A stretch of 64,000 nt of DNA from Epibacterium sp. Ofav1-8 (GCF_022348185.1 NZ_JAKRFD010000006.1:124001-188000); one strand, 5' to 3'; counted from the first letter of the stretch, positions 17,775-26,833 are shown. Translations and numbers: made by a program. The notes: generated by a model not told the origin, from the sequence alone.

Positions 17775-18686
17775 TCAAACTCTTTCAGTATTCGAGTTTA
17801 GACTGATAATGGAATCGAAGCCCGGAGGTCGACTCTTGAATTCTGGTTTATTACTTCCACTCTGGTGGGCGGCAAGTTCCGACACCGGAAGTTCAACAAT
17901 TTGAAAATTTGGAAGCTTTAGTCCGCTATGCTTATAAACTGTCCTCAGGTGTGGAGCGCGAAAAGGGCTGACAGCCAGTGAACCGCCGAAGTGCCCACAG
18001 TTACAAACAACAACATTGCAGAACAGCATGCGTGATAGCGCCTCCGCGGCATGTTCAAAAGACGTAGTATCCCGATTGTACGCTAAGATGAACAACGTTT
18101 GTACCTTCGCTCGGTACATAGCTAAACGATCTAGGTCAAGAAAGTCATAGCATACAGCAACGCCGAACTTACCCAATTCAGGGCTTTCAAAGAGCCAGAC
18201 TGTTGGTTGATTTAAGAACTTTACTGGGCCTGACTGGATCTCTGAAAGTTTTTTCAGCTCACCTGGGGCAGGGTAAGTTTTTCCGACATATCGCACACCA
18301 GTAGAACGAGAGCGTCGAACGCCGCCGAGGGAATGCGGAACAATAACAACAGCTTCATTTGAGACTGATGGCTGCGCAGTTGACCTATTAATCTTGTAGT
18401 CCAATCCTCCAATAAAAATAGCGCCGAGACTTTCCGAAGCTTTTCGAAATCTGCCCTCGAAGCCAAGTGGAATGGAGAGCTCTGGGAAAAGTACGAAGTC
18501 AGGAACTACTTCAGAAGAACGAATGGATGCTAAGAAGTGGCGTATCTCCCTTTTAGCCGCTCGCTCCTCGATCTCCGATATTTTTACGCAGTCCTCCCAA
18601 CTCGACGAACCACTATCTTGCCAAGCGCAGTCAGCGTTCAGTGATGTCTGGACGATGCATACCTTAATATCTTTTCTTAGTGCCAA
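17775..18686 (-). CDS. Nitrilase-fold (carbon-nitrogen hydrolase) protein
   Basis: This 303-residue protein has the nitrilase catalytic triad: E69 (LFPELSIP), K136 (YVGKTYPAPG) and C179 (VAVCYDFLD). I start it at TTG 18686, directly after the reverse transcriptase TAA, because a strong GGGGGAGG ribosome binding site lies 6-7 bases upstream. No signal peptide is visible. In DRT type 1 phage-defence reverse transcriptases a nitrilase domain is fused to the RT; here it is a separate gene. Its substrate is unknown. The tight coupling says that RT and nitrilase act together. Confidence 0.88.
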   Translation of the reverse strand: MALRKDIKVCIVQTSLNADCAWQDSGSSSWEDCVKISEIEERAAKREIRHFLASIRSSEVVPDFVLFPELSIPLGFEGRFRKASESLGAIFIGGLDYKINRSTAQPSVSNEAVVIVPHSLGGVRRSRSTGVRYVGKTYPAPGELKKLSEIQSGPVKFLNQPTVWLFESPELGKFGVAVCYDFLDLDRLAMYRAKVQTLFILAYNRDTTSFEHAAEALSRMLFCNVVVCNCGHFGGSLAVSPFRAPHLRTVYKHSGLKLPNFQIVELPVSELAAHQSGSNKPEFKSRPPGFDSIISLNSNTERV

Positions 18687-21600
18687 TTATCGACCTCCCC
18701 CATCAGAATCTTCCTCCAATTTAGAGGCGAAGTCAGCCAGCTTGAACGGAATTAACTGCCGTGGTTGCCCTAGCGTAACTGAAATCTGATTTTCCTCTAG
18801 AACATCTCTGGCATGCTCAATCTCCTTCAACAAGTCCTCAGGTCCATTCAGCTCAGGTGGATCAAATTCAGTATCATTCGGAGCCTCTCCATCATTGTTT
18901 CCGAAGTAACTTGGTCTTTCCTTCATTAATCGTGTCTCAGCAGCACGCCCCCCAAGACAAGCCTCGATCACACGAAGAGTGAGAGAAGAAATCGGAACTC
19001 TCTCAAACCATTCTCTCTTGGTCAGTGGGTGAACACTTTCGTTACCCCTAATATTCCAAATCGAAGGTGAAGAATGATTAAGTCGCACCATTCCCAAAAT
19101 AAAGCGACCAATTGCGGAAAGCTGACGTTCCGAAATATTACCTACGGGGTCTTTCTCACCCTTCGCGAACCGGTAGTCGCTCACTCCAAAATTCCCAGAG
19201 TTTATTTTGACACCATTTTCATTCAATCTGATCTTTTCTTGCCACGTTGACCAGTTCATGACTTGCTTGTCGACAGATGCATCTGATCTTAGAATCCAGT
19301 TCATCGGCAGAAAGACGTTCTTGGGGTGAATGTACAACAGGTCCGCATCGTCAATATTCTCGCCGAACTGAAGACGTGATTGGATCATCTGGCATGCGAT
19401 CTCCAGTGCAGTCCATTCACTTCGACGTGGGTCAAAGTAGTCAAGTTCAGATGCGTATTTAGTCCACTCTTCAACCGAAATATAGTTATCCGGCCGCGCC
19501 TGCAGCGCGCTCCACGCGCCTTGCGCGCTCTCGTACTTCGAGGAAAGACCGGACAAAATCTCGTGCTTGTCTTGCTCTCGTCCATCAACTACGTCTCGCA
19601 ACCATCCCGCGTCACTTTCCGTGCTTCCAACGCCAGAATTCAGCATCTCAACAAGCTCATTTTCCGAAATGCAATGAGGGTAGCGCCTCACAGCCAGCGC
19701 ATCGTTTTTGGCGGACAAATCAAATCCTTTGGCGAAGCTGCTCCAAGCGATAGTTGGTCCTCCAGCAAGCTGCAGTAGCTCTTCAGCGGCGTGTGCCCAA
19801 ACTCCGGAGGATCTGCCGGTGGCGGCGATCCAATCGTCTGAAGATGCCTCCAAGGGGAGCGGCAACAGTCGTAGTGCAACTTCCTCGAGCCTCTTTGGCA
19901 AGCTTGTGCCATACGAACTGTCTCGCAGCTCTGCGCCGCACTGTCGTAGCGCGACGCTAAACTCGATGCGTGCCTTGCGGTGAAACCAGCTTTCATTGGT
20001 GTCTTTAGCAAGGAAATCCGACAGGTCTATCTTCGAAATCGTCGTGAGATGCGCGAATGCGGCATTCGTGTCGGACCTTAACAATCCGTCGGATTTCAGC
20101 TTGGTGGTTGATGAAAGGCTTAATCTGGCAAGTATTTGGAAGGAAAGACCTGAGTAATAGGATGCCCACGAAAAATTGCCACTGGATCTCGTTTCAGCTA
20201 TCCAGCTGCCGACGTCTTTCAAGCCATCGTAGCCAGTGACTTGTAAATACCTCTGTATCTTAAAGAATAACCGCGCTTTCCCGGGGTGGTCCCTGAAGGA
20301 TTGCATCAAAAGGTCGAAGCACCTCTTTAGATGCTGGTGCTCAGATTTCTTAAAGTTTCGAGCCATTTCGTTGATGCTTTCCTTGAGCATCTGTAGCTCT
20401 TCCTCGACCTCATTATCAACTATTCCAGATTGCGTATGAAGCGCTGCTTTACGTGTTAGTTCGATTTCTCTGCGCGTAGCAGTCACTATGCCGTCTGTCT
20501 CTTGAATAAGGATTGGCGCCAAAGCTGCAATCTGTCCCGCCGCAAATGCTGCGCGTGTATCTGGACGAATTTCTCTTTCTGGAATGTCAGCTAGTAGCAG
20601 CCACTCAAGCATCTTGAAGCGGTCTTCAAGATCTCTGTCGTCCAAAACTTCTAGGTCTGTTGCGGCGATCGCTGAAACCTGTGTAAGCGTCTTTGTCATA
20701 AGCTTCGTTGGATTTCGGCCGTCAATCTTTGTATCTCGAATAGCGGCGCTTCGCGATTTCACCTGTGTAGCGCTTGCGTTGCTATTAGAAAAAGCACCAT
20801 CGGTCATGGCGCTCGAGCGCCGCTTTAACCAATCGCTCAATGAAGGCGGATCAACTTTCTTCTCGTTCACCACTGCACCGACTGCCTCTTCCTCCAGCAA
20901 GTTTTGGTACCAATCAATCCAATTGCATAAGATGTCGAAGTCGTAGCTTAGAATCGTATGATCATCTACGAACCTGAAATGCGCAATATTCCTTCTCTCT
21001 TTGAGGCTTTTTTGAACCGCCCTGTCGACCTCGATCATAACGCAGTTAGACAGAAAGCCAGAAACATATAGCCCGGTTGGGATCCCATTGACTTTGGTTT
21101 TCAAAAATCTTGGTTCAACGTTTTCGAGTGCGCTCGTGGTTACGTCTGACATGTCGATCTTGAAATCTAAAAGGGAATCAAGCAGACGCTCCATTCGTGG
21201 GTCGGACGTTGCCCCTTCATTTTTCAAGATTCGCTTCAGCGTATTAGTGTTGATACTTGGGTAAAACTGCTTCAGGTCGATTGAAGCATGATATAGCTCT
21301 CCCGACGGGGGCGACTTCTTCGACGGGTGATTAAAGAAATCCGGAGAAAAATAGATAAGATTGCTTTCGTCGGCTGCTAATCCAGCAAGTCGCTCCGCGT
21401 CGTCCATTTCGTCATCACGCAGCCTTCTCCGGAGAGCCATCATGCGGGTGGTAAGGGATACGTGTCTTCTAAACAGAGGCCAGCTGTTCTGAAATTTCTT
21501 GTATAAGTTCCCGCTTGAATGACGATAAGGTCCGAATTCGAGTTTTGACTGGGTGTTGGGTTTTCGCTCATACCAAGCCGCTCGATACAATCTATTCCCA

Positions 21601-21941
21601 TAGCTCCAGGCCTCCATCTTTTCGTCCAATAGTGGGCCGACAGCATTTACAAATGCCATCCATGCGACCTGATCTCTTGTGGAAATGTGGTAATACTGCC
21701 GATCGACAGTTTTGCCTTCTTGATATTTCTTAGGGCGAGGTAGAGGTCGGATCTTGTCGAGCTTATACTTGCCAAGAGCCATCTCCTCTCGAATCCTATT
21801 TAGGTTGTCTTCTAGATTTAGCTCGAATTCATAGAATTCACCGTGATCTAAATAGCCATCTGAAGCCTGATGCATTCTCCGAACTTTTTTCCAGGCAAAG
21901 TTCATATTTTCGGGAAGGGAAAGTCTGTCATATGCGGTCAT
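18687..21941 (-). CDS. Reverse transcriptase of the unknown-group/defence type, 1084 residues
   Basis: The RT palm motifs are clear: YHASIDLKQFYPSI with catalytic D222, GIPTGLYVSGFLSN at residues 286-299, and FRFVDDHTIL with the FVDD box (D326, D327). An N-terminal region of about 215 residues and a C-terminal region of about 700 residues, mostly predicted helical, surround the palm. This is far longer than group II intron or retron RTs and there is no maturase or integrase domain. Size and nitrilase partner point to the UG (DRT) class. The ATG overlaps the primase stop as ATGA. I cannot assign the UG number without a tree. Confidence 0.9.
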   Translation of the reverse strand: MTAYDRLSLPENMNFAWKKVRRMHQASDGYLDHGEFYEFELNLEDNLNRIREEMALGKYKLDKIRPLPRPKKYQEGKTVDRQYYHISTRDQVAWMAFVNAVGPLLDEKMEAWSYGNRLYRAAWYERKPNTQSKLEFGPYRHSSGNLYKKFQNSWPLFRRHVSLTTRMMALRRRLRDDEMDDAERLAGLAADESNLIYFSPDFFNHPSKKSPPSGELYHASIDLKQFYPSINTNTLKRILKNEGATSDPRMERLLDSLLDFKIDMSDVTTSALENVEPRFLKTKVNGIPTGLYVSGFLSNCVMIEVDRAVQKSLKERRNIAHFRFVDDHTILSYDFDILCNWIDWYQNLLEEEAVGAVVNEKKVDPPSLSDWLKRRSSAMTDGAFSNSNASATQVKSRSAAIRDTKIDGRNPTKLMTKTLTQVSAIAATDLEVLDDRDLEDRFKMLEWLLLADIPEREIRPDTRAAFAAGQIAALAPILIQETDGIVTATRREIELTRKAALHTQSGIVDNEVEEELQMLKESINEMARNFKKSEHQHLKRCFDLLMQSFRDHPGKARLFFKIQRYLQVTGYDGLKDVGSWIAETRSSGNFSWASYYSGLSFQILARLSLSSTTKLKSDGLLRSDTNAAFAHLTTISKIDLSDFLAKDTNESWFHRKARIEFSVALRQCGAELRDSSYGTSLPKRLEEVALRLLPLPLEASSDDWIAATGRSSGVWAHAAEELLQLAGGPTIAWSSFAKGFDLSAKNDALAVRRYPHCISENELVEMLNSGVGSTESDAGWLRDVVDGREQDKHEILSGLSSKYESAQGAWSALQARPDNYISVEEWTKYASELDYFDPRRSEWTALEIACQMIQSRLQFGENIDDADLLYIHPKNVFLPMNWILRSDASVDKQVMNWSTWQEKIRLNENGVKINSGNFGVSDYRFAKGEKDPVGNISERQLSAIGRFILGMVRLNHSSPSIWNIRGNESVHPLTKREWFERVPISSLTLRVIEACLGGRAAETRLMKERPSYFGNNDGEAPNDTEFDPPELNGPEDLLKEIEHARDVLEENQISVTLGQPRQLIPFKLADFASKLEEDSDGGGR

Positions 21942-23005
21942 TGTGGCGCTCTTATGCTGACAAGATATTCGTTAACATCCTTTATTTCTGACGCTGGTCG
22001 ACTAAGCCTGACTGCAGAGACGCCGTAGGTTGCAAGTCGTTCCTTGAGGGACTTTACTCTCTTCTCTCCCGCATCATCCCAATCCAAAAGGATATCAACG
22101 CGACGATTCCGCATCGCCTTTACCATTTCCTCTGGAATCTCAGAGCTTACTCCCATTAAGGCAATTGCATCATAATCAAAATGAGTTGCCGATATGGCAT
22201 CCAAGATGCCTTCGCAGATGGCAATTTTTTTCGCGCTAGGGGAGCTGAGAACGTCGACGTTGTATATCTTTTTTCGGCGTGACCGTAAATTCCACCATCG
22301 GATTCCGTTGGCCTCGTTCTTGATTTTTCGAGATTGAAGGTAAACAATCTTCCCTTCCTCCATGAACGGGAAAACTAGAGAGCCCGGGGAGAAAACACCT
22401 CTAATGTCGCCTGGCGTCGATTTCGCCGTCAATAGTCCGGATTTCTCGAGGCGGTCAAAGCCGTACACCTCAGCCAACTCGATCATTGCCGAGTTCTTGG
22501 GTGCTTGGTGAATCATGAATCTATTGATGTACTCTCGATCTATAGCACGGCCCGCCAGATATTGGACCCCACTTTCTTGAATAGGAGATATCGATAGGTA
22601 GGATTCGTACAAATCACTGTCCGCGTCGCTCTCTAATTGATTGTCCTGTGGTTGAGGTGCCTTCTTGACTTTCGGCGGAGTTCGCTTCGATGACGGGCCG
22701 ACCAGCCTGCGCCGTTTGGCGCTAGAAATGGATATACCTTCATGCTCGGCGAGCCATTTTTTGGCCTCGAAAAATGAGAGAGCCAGAGTTTCTTTCACTA
22801 AGTCAATGCTTCCGCCCGATCTGTTGCACCCAAAGCATTGCCATTTCGTTCCAGGTTTGAAAATTTGAAATGACGGACTTCTATCAGGGTGATCTGGGAA
22901 AGGGCAGGAGGCCGAACCTATATTGGGCAATTTATAACCGAGATGCGCGGCAACTCTATGTATGGGCGTGTTGTTCAGTAGTTTGGTTTCTTCTTTAATT
23001 GTCAC
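21938..23005 (-). CDS. DnaG-like protein with CHC2 zinc finger and TOPRIM domain
   Basis: This 355-residue protein has an N-terminal CHC2 zinc finger (C34, H39, C57, C60: CPFPDH ... CFGC) and a C-terminal TOPRIM domain with E265 (CEGILDA) and D308-x-D310 (LLDWDDAG). The intervening part (SLVFPFMEEGKIVYLQSR) resembles the DnaG catalytic N-subdomain. There is no helicase-binding C-terminal domain, as in phage-type or mobile primases. The start is GTG 23005, with GAGG seven bases upstream. It is the first gene of the operon and is coupled by ATGA to the RT, suggesting that it primes for, or processes the product of, the RT. The cellular dnaG is not in this window. Confidence 0.88.
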   Translation of the reverse strand: MTIKEETKLLNNTPIHRVAAHLGYKLPNIGSASCPFPDHPDRSPSFQIFKPGTKWQCFGCNRSGGSIDLVKETLALSFFEAKKWLAEHEGISISSAKRRRLVGPSSKRTPPKVKKAPQPQDNQLESDADSDLYESYLSISPIQESGVQYLAGRAIDREYINRFMIHQAPKNSAMIELAEVYGFDRLEKSGLLTAKSTPGDIRGVFSPGSLVFPFMEEGKIVYLQSRKIKNEANGIRWWNLRSRRKKIYNVDVLSSPSAKKIAICEGILDAISATHFDYDAIALMGVSSEIPEEMVKAMRNRRVDILLDWDDAGEKRVKSLKERLATYGVSAVRLSRPASEIKDVNEYLVSIRAPQ

Positions 23006-23315
23006 TTGATAGCCTCAAAACCCGCCCTGCGCTCCCCTCTGGAGGGTGTAGCACGCATCTACTTACTCTTGAAGTCGACTTGGATTAAGCGTCCACCTGT
23101 GAACGCAGTTCATGGCAGCGGCTTCCAATACCATGAGAGCGCATTGGCTTCGCGCCGCGACTTCAAACGCAGGTGAAGCATAGCCCGAAACAGTCGCAGC
23201 CTCCCTTGTGACTAGCCCGCGACGCGATCCTGTCCGCAACATGGGCTTCTCGGTCATTCTTGCAATACGCACTGAAAGACCGATTTCCACGCGACCTGCA
23301 TTCGAACCCGCCGTG
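23006..23315. other. Leader region of the primase-RT operon, no gene seen
   Basis: About 310 bases lie between the second ATPase copy (which ends at 23316 on the same strand) and the primase start. No supported protein frame is present. It should contain the operon promoter. A small hairpin (ccctctggaggg) lies close to the primase start. Some defence RTs use a nearby non-coding RNA template; this is one possible place for it, but I see no decisive structure. Confidence 0.4.
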
Positions 23316-24017
23316 CTATCTCGAAGGCGCGAGGTTTGCTTCGGGCTGACACCGGTCATCTGCCGTGCCTTGCGCGAAGGTCTCCTCAGGGCCGTCGGCT
23401 TCAGGTAGTAGGAGGCAGGAGGGAGCTGCGCGGTTTGTCCGCTTCAGTAGGTTCTCCGTCCATCTGGAGGATTCGGTCAGAGCGCTAGTTGCGCAGAGAC
23501 AAAAATCGGCGGGTGACGCGATGTCGGTGCACAGCAGAGCCGTGATCTTGTATCCGAGAGCGGTGTAGGTCTCGCGCATGACGGTGCAGGTCGCTTCGGC
23601 CTCGGCGCGGGTCTGCTTGCGTTTGGCATCCTGCGTGAAGATCTCATTCCAGTGGGGCGCAAGGAAGATACGGGCGTTGTGCCGGCCTGTCTTGGCCACT
23701 GTCACGGCTTGAGGCGGCACAGGCAGGCCGCAGAGGGTCAGGTAACCCATAACGTCAGGAGTGCCTCGGTCGAAGATTGCTGGGCCCGAGAGCGCCTGTG
23801 CGGCGCTGTGCGCGCGCAGGTCGCGTTCCAGCATCCGTTCGGCATAGGCCATGCGATCCATCCACGGGAGGGCGTCCCCGCCGCTATCTATCCCCTCGCG
23901 AATGATCGCGCGGCCGGATTCGGGGATCGTGTGAAAGTCGCGACGGGCAAGCTCCGCTATGAGGCTAGTCTTGCCCGCACCGGGACCGTCCGTCACGACG
24001 AAGAAATGGTCGCTCAT
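23316..24017 (-). CDS. P-loop ATPase/kinase-like protein (AAA_28 type), copy 2
   Basis: This 233-residue protein starts MSDHFFVVTDGPGAGKTS with Walker A at residues 10-17, and is homologous over its first ~175 residues to the product of 2014-2553. Its C-terminal 50 residues (from about SRWTENLLKRTNRAAPS) are open here; in copy 1 the corresponding sequence lies after the stop in a different frame. The gene lies between tRNA-Ala and the island cargo, all on the minus strand. Function is unknown. Confidence 0.75.
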   Translation of the reverse strand: MSDHFFVVTDGPGAGKTSLIAELARRDFHTIPESGRAIIREGIDSGGDALPWMDRMAYAERMLERDLRAHSAAQALSGPAIFDRGTPDVMGYLTLCGLPVPPQAVTVAKTGRHNARIFLAPHWNEIFTQDAKRKQTRAEAEATCTVMRETYTALGYKITALLCTDIASPADFCLCATSALTESSRWTENLLKRTNRAAPSCLLLPEADGPEETFAQGTADDRCQPEANLAPSR

Positions 24018-24180
24018 GGGCCACCCTCGGGTTTGACAGGGGAAGGACTGCGCAGCGATCGACGCGCTGAAAGGCGCGGATCAAGGCAGCATGGATTTTC
24101 AAAGGAAAAACAGCACCGGTCTGCGCGGCAGAGGCAAATCCTCTGACGAGAAAGGCATAACTATCTGGTGCTTTTCAGAA
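23400..24180. repeat. Right copy of the diverged direct repeat
   Basis: This block corresponds to 1935-2725. It includes most of ATPase copy 2 and the flank running up to the 3' end of tRNA-Ala. The visible differences are scattered substitutions and small indels, so the duplication is not recent, or the two copies came from different strains. Confidence 0.75.
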
Positions 24181-24185
24181 AGGAT

Positions 24186-24261
24186 TGGTGGAGCCTAGCG
24201 GGATCGAACCGCTGACCTCCTGCATGCCATGCAGGCGCTCTCCCAGCTGAGCTAAGGCCCC
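24186..24261 (-). tRNA. tRNA-Ala (anticodon GGC)
   Basis: The minus strand folds as a standard 76-base tRNA. The 7-bp acceptor stem contains the G3-U70 pair that is the alanine identity element. The anticodon stem is CCTGC/GCAGG with loop ATGGCAT, so the anticodon is GGC, reading GCC. The T arm carries GGTTCGATCC and the 3' CCA is encoded (complement at 24186-24188). The 3' end faces the accessory island, a usual integration position. Confidence 0.97.
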
Positions 24262-24805
24262 TTCCAACTCCGCTTGGGCATCGCCCCTGCGGTGTGAGAG
24301 GTCGTTTAAGGGAGGAGAGATTTGGCTGCAAGCGGAAAATGTCACCGGACGCGGATTTTTTAAATTGCCCTGTCAGATCAGCGTGAAATCTTTGCTTCGG
24401 GAAAGCGAGGCACGCGGCTGTGAAGGGGACCAAAAGATTGGAACAGGGTGCTTGTGATTGATCGCTGCTGTCCGAGGCGCTGCTGAGCATCGGCAGGAGG
24501 GGCGCGGGTGCGTCCTCAATCGATGCTGCATCTTTTTAGTGGCGGAGCCTTGTGCGCGGTGGCCTCCTGTGCAGGACGCAACCTCTGACGCAGAGATGGC
24601 AGGCCGTATCGATGGCCCTCGTGTTTTGGGGGAGGGCAAGGGCTCAGTGGCGTGTGACCCGCAGCGCCAAGCGGTACACTCTGCAGTGCTGGCGCGTCCA
24701 GGCAACACAGTGGAGAACAGCTTAAAGTCGGTATAAAGGGGGCAACCGGGAGCCGGTTTCAGCCCCGCGCCGCCAAGCGGTCGCGCGGGGCCCTGTGCGG
24801 GCACT
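24262..24805. other. Region without a recognisable gene
   Basis: These 544 bases lie between the FYDLN gene and tRNA-Ala, and I find no supported gene. Near 24762-24791 there is a GC-rich hairpin (gccccgcg / cgcggggc) that could terminate the FYDLN gene, although no T-run follows it. Confidence 0.45.
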
Positions 24806-25132
24806 TCAGGACTCGTCGTCCTCGTTGGCAACATCCGCGATCTCATCGAGGGACACGTTGTCCTCTTCGTCGTCTTCCAGAACATCGTCACCGAGGTCCA
24901 TGTCGACTGCGTCGTCGTCATCGTCCAGCACGGCCTCGTCGCCGTCGGTGTTCTGTTTTGCCTTCAGGCTTGCCGCATCTTCCGCGTCTGCTTCGATCAT
25001 GCGGCTCTTGGCGGTGTCGATCTCCACGACCTCGCCCGTGTAGGGGCTGACGATCGGGTTTTTGTTCAGGTCGTAAAAGCGTTTGCCAGTGGTCGGGCAG
25101 ACACGTTTAGTACCCCATTCTTCCTTGGGCAT
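24806..25132 (-). CDS. FYDLN-acid family protein (TIGR02300)
   Basis: This 108-residue protein begins MPKEEWGTKRVCPTTGKRFY, with the signature FYDLN motif and a single Cys-containing knuckle, followed by SPYTGE. The C-terminal half is extremely rich in Asp and Glu. This domain order defines the FYDLN-acid family, which is confined largely to alphaproteobacteria and has no known function. No operon partner is visible. Confidence 0.92.
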   Translation of the reverse strand: MPKEEWGTKRVCPTTGKRFYDLNKNPIVSPYTGEVVEIDTAKSRMIEADAEDAASLKAKQNTDGDEAVLDDDDDAVDMDLGDDVLEDDEEDNVSLDEIADVANEDDES

Positions 25133-25241
25133 GTGGGTCCCCTATGAAAATAGCGTGAGTCGGTAAGACGATTCAGGTGCCTTGCCATAAGCGACAGACC
25201 CTGTCAAAGCCTTTGCAGCCATGCCTGCGCGGGGAGATGTC

Positions 25242-25943
25242 ATGCCAGAACTGAGCCTGCCCGGCGATCCGGATGTCCGGGTCATACTGCGCCGCTCGGC
25301 CCGGGCGCGGCGGTTATCGCTGCGGATCTCCTCACTCGACGGGCGGGTGACGCTGACCTTGCCCAAACGGGTGTCCGAACGGGAGGGTCGCGCGTTTCTG
25401 CTGGAGAAGGAAGACTGGATCCGCAGCCATCTCGCCCGGCAGCCAAAGCCGGTTGCGGTGCGGGCGGGGATTCGACTGCCGGTAGAGGGGCGGGAATTGG
25501 ATATCCGCATTGGTGCCGGTCGCAGGGTCGAGCAGCGCGGCGAGGCCCTGATCGTGCCTGGATCGGCACCGGCGCGCCGGCTGGAGCGATACCTGAAGGA
25601 ACTTGCCCGGGATCGACTTGCGGCGGCATCCGACAGATACGCGGCCCGATTGGGGCGGTCCTATTGTAGCCTGAGCCTGCGCGATACCCGGTCACGCTGG
25701 GGATCATGTTCCGCGGCCGGAGGGCTGATGTACTCTTGGCGGCTGATCCTCGCGCCACCGGACGTCCTGACCTATGTAGCGGCCCATGAGGTGGCGCATT
25801 TGCAGGAGATGAACCACTCGCCCGCGTTCTGGTCGGTGGTCGAGGATCTTTATGGTGACTACGCCGCGCCACGCCGCTGGTTGCAAAGCGACGGCAATGC
25901 CCTGCACCGCTATCGTTTCGAAGATATCTCCGAAAAGGATTGA
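25242..25943 (+). CDS. YgjP-like zinc metallopeptidase (DUF45/M48-related)
   Basis: This protein of 233 residues (from ATG 25242, MPELSLPGDPDV) contains the zinc-binding motif HEVAHLQEMNHSPAFW (HExxH with a third His downstream), characteristic of the YgjP/DUF45 family of SprT-like predicted metal-dependent hydrolases. The conserved LRDTRSRWGSCS segment precedes it. The open frame extends to 25221, but the family sequence starts at MPEL. The natural substrate is not known. It is convergent in layout with the FYDLN gene's promoter side and is followed closely by the GntR gene. Confidence 0.9.
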   Translation: MPELSLPGDPDVRVILRRSARARRLSLRISSLDGRVTLTLPKRVSEREGRAFLLEKEDWIRSHLARQPKPVAVRAGIRLPVEGRELDIRIGAGRRVEQRGEALIVPGSAPARRLERYLKELARDRLAAASDRYAARLGRSYCSLSLRDTRSRWGSCSAAGGLMYSWRLILAPPDVLTYVAAHEVAHLQEMNHSPAFWSVVEDLYGDYAAPRRWLQSDGNALHRYRFEDISEKD

Positions 25944-25975
25944 TCTTCACCGGTTTTGTGATCACATACCGCGCC

Positions 25976-26638
25976 ATGGACAAGCTGCTGACGGGCAATC
26001 GACCCACTGCCGAGAACACAGGCTCGGCCCATGATCGCGTTTATCGGGCGCTTCGTACCCGCATCATGCACGGCGAAATAAGCCCGGGCGAAGCCCTGAC
26101 GCTGCGCGGGATTGGCAAGGACTACGACGTGTCGATGACGCCCGCGCGCGAGTCGGTGCGGCGGTTGGTCGCCGAAGGCGCGCTGTTTCTGTCGTCCTCG
26201 GGGCGGGTCTCGACGCCGGAGCTCTCGAACGAGCGGATTGAGGAACTTGCAGCTCTGCGCGCCCTGATCGAGGTGGAGCTTGCCTCTCGCGCCCTGCCGC
26301 GCGCCCATATGGCGCTGATCGACCGGTTGCAGGCCATCAACGGCACCGTGGCCGAGAAGATCTCCAAGCGCGATGCGGTGGGGTATATTCGCACCAACCT
26401 TGAATTCCACCGCACACTTTACCTGCGGGCGCAGGCGCCTGCGATGCTGGCGATGGCAGAGACGGTCTGGCTGCAACTGGGTCCGACCATGCGGGCGCTG
26501 TATGGTCGGCTGGGCCGAACCGAGCCGCCGCATAATCACAAGCTAATCATCGCGGCGTTGAAGGCTGGCGATGAGCCGGGGCTACGTCTGGCGGTGCGCA
26601 CCGATGTGACGCAGGGGCTGCGCCTGCTGGCCGGCTAA
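25976..26638 (+). CDS. GntR-family (FCD subfamily) transcriptional regulator
   Basis: This 220-residue protein has an N-terminal winged helix (RVYRALRTRIMHGEISPGEA ... MTPARESVRRLVAEG) and a C-terminal all-helical FCD ligand domain with the metal-binding pattern around EFHRTLY and HNHKLI. ATG 25976 (MDKLLTGNRP) is preferred over the upstream open frame from 25940. The target genes are not obvious, since pheT downstream is a housekeeping gene. Such regulators usually sense organic acids. Confidence 0.9.
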   Translation: MDKLLTGNRPTAENTGSAHDRVYRALRTRIMHGEISPGEALTLRGIGKDYDVSMTPARESVRRLVAEGALFLSSSGRVSTPELSNERIEELAALRALIEVELASRALPRAHMALIDRLQAINGTVAEKISKRDAVGYIRTNLEFHRTLYLRAQAPAMLAMAETVWLQLGPTMRALYGRLGRTEPPHNHKLIIAALKAGDEPGLRLAVRTDVTQGLRLLAG

Positions 26639-26833
26639 GGGGCAGGCGACTGGGTTGCGCCATGTGCACGTGTCGTGGGCCGTCATTCTGCCTTTGTGAC
26701 GAGAGGCCAAGGCGGCATTCGCGCCGCAGTTTGCCGCGCCGGGGGCGTCTGGATCTGCCAAGGCTTGAACCCCGGGGCATTCTTTGTCATTGCCATGGTC
26801 AAACCTGATGACTTTGCCAAAGGGCGCTGACCG

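Noticed and set aside
1-24185. CRISPR array or guide RNA for the Tn7-like element
   Set aside because: I found no series of regularly spaced direct repeats and no Cas genes anywhere in the island.
24186-24261. A direct repeat of the tRNA-Ala 3' end marking the other island boundary
   Set aside because: I looked for the sequence tggtggagcctagcg elsewhere in the first 24 kb by eye and did not find it; the boundary may lie outside the window or be degraded.
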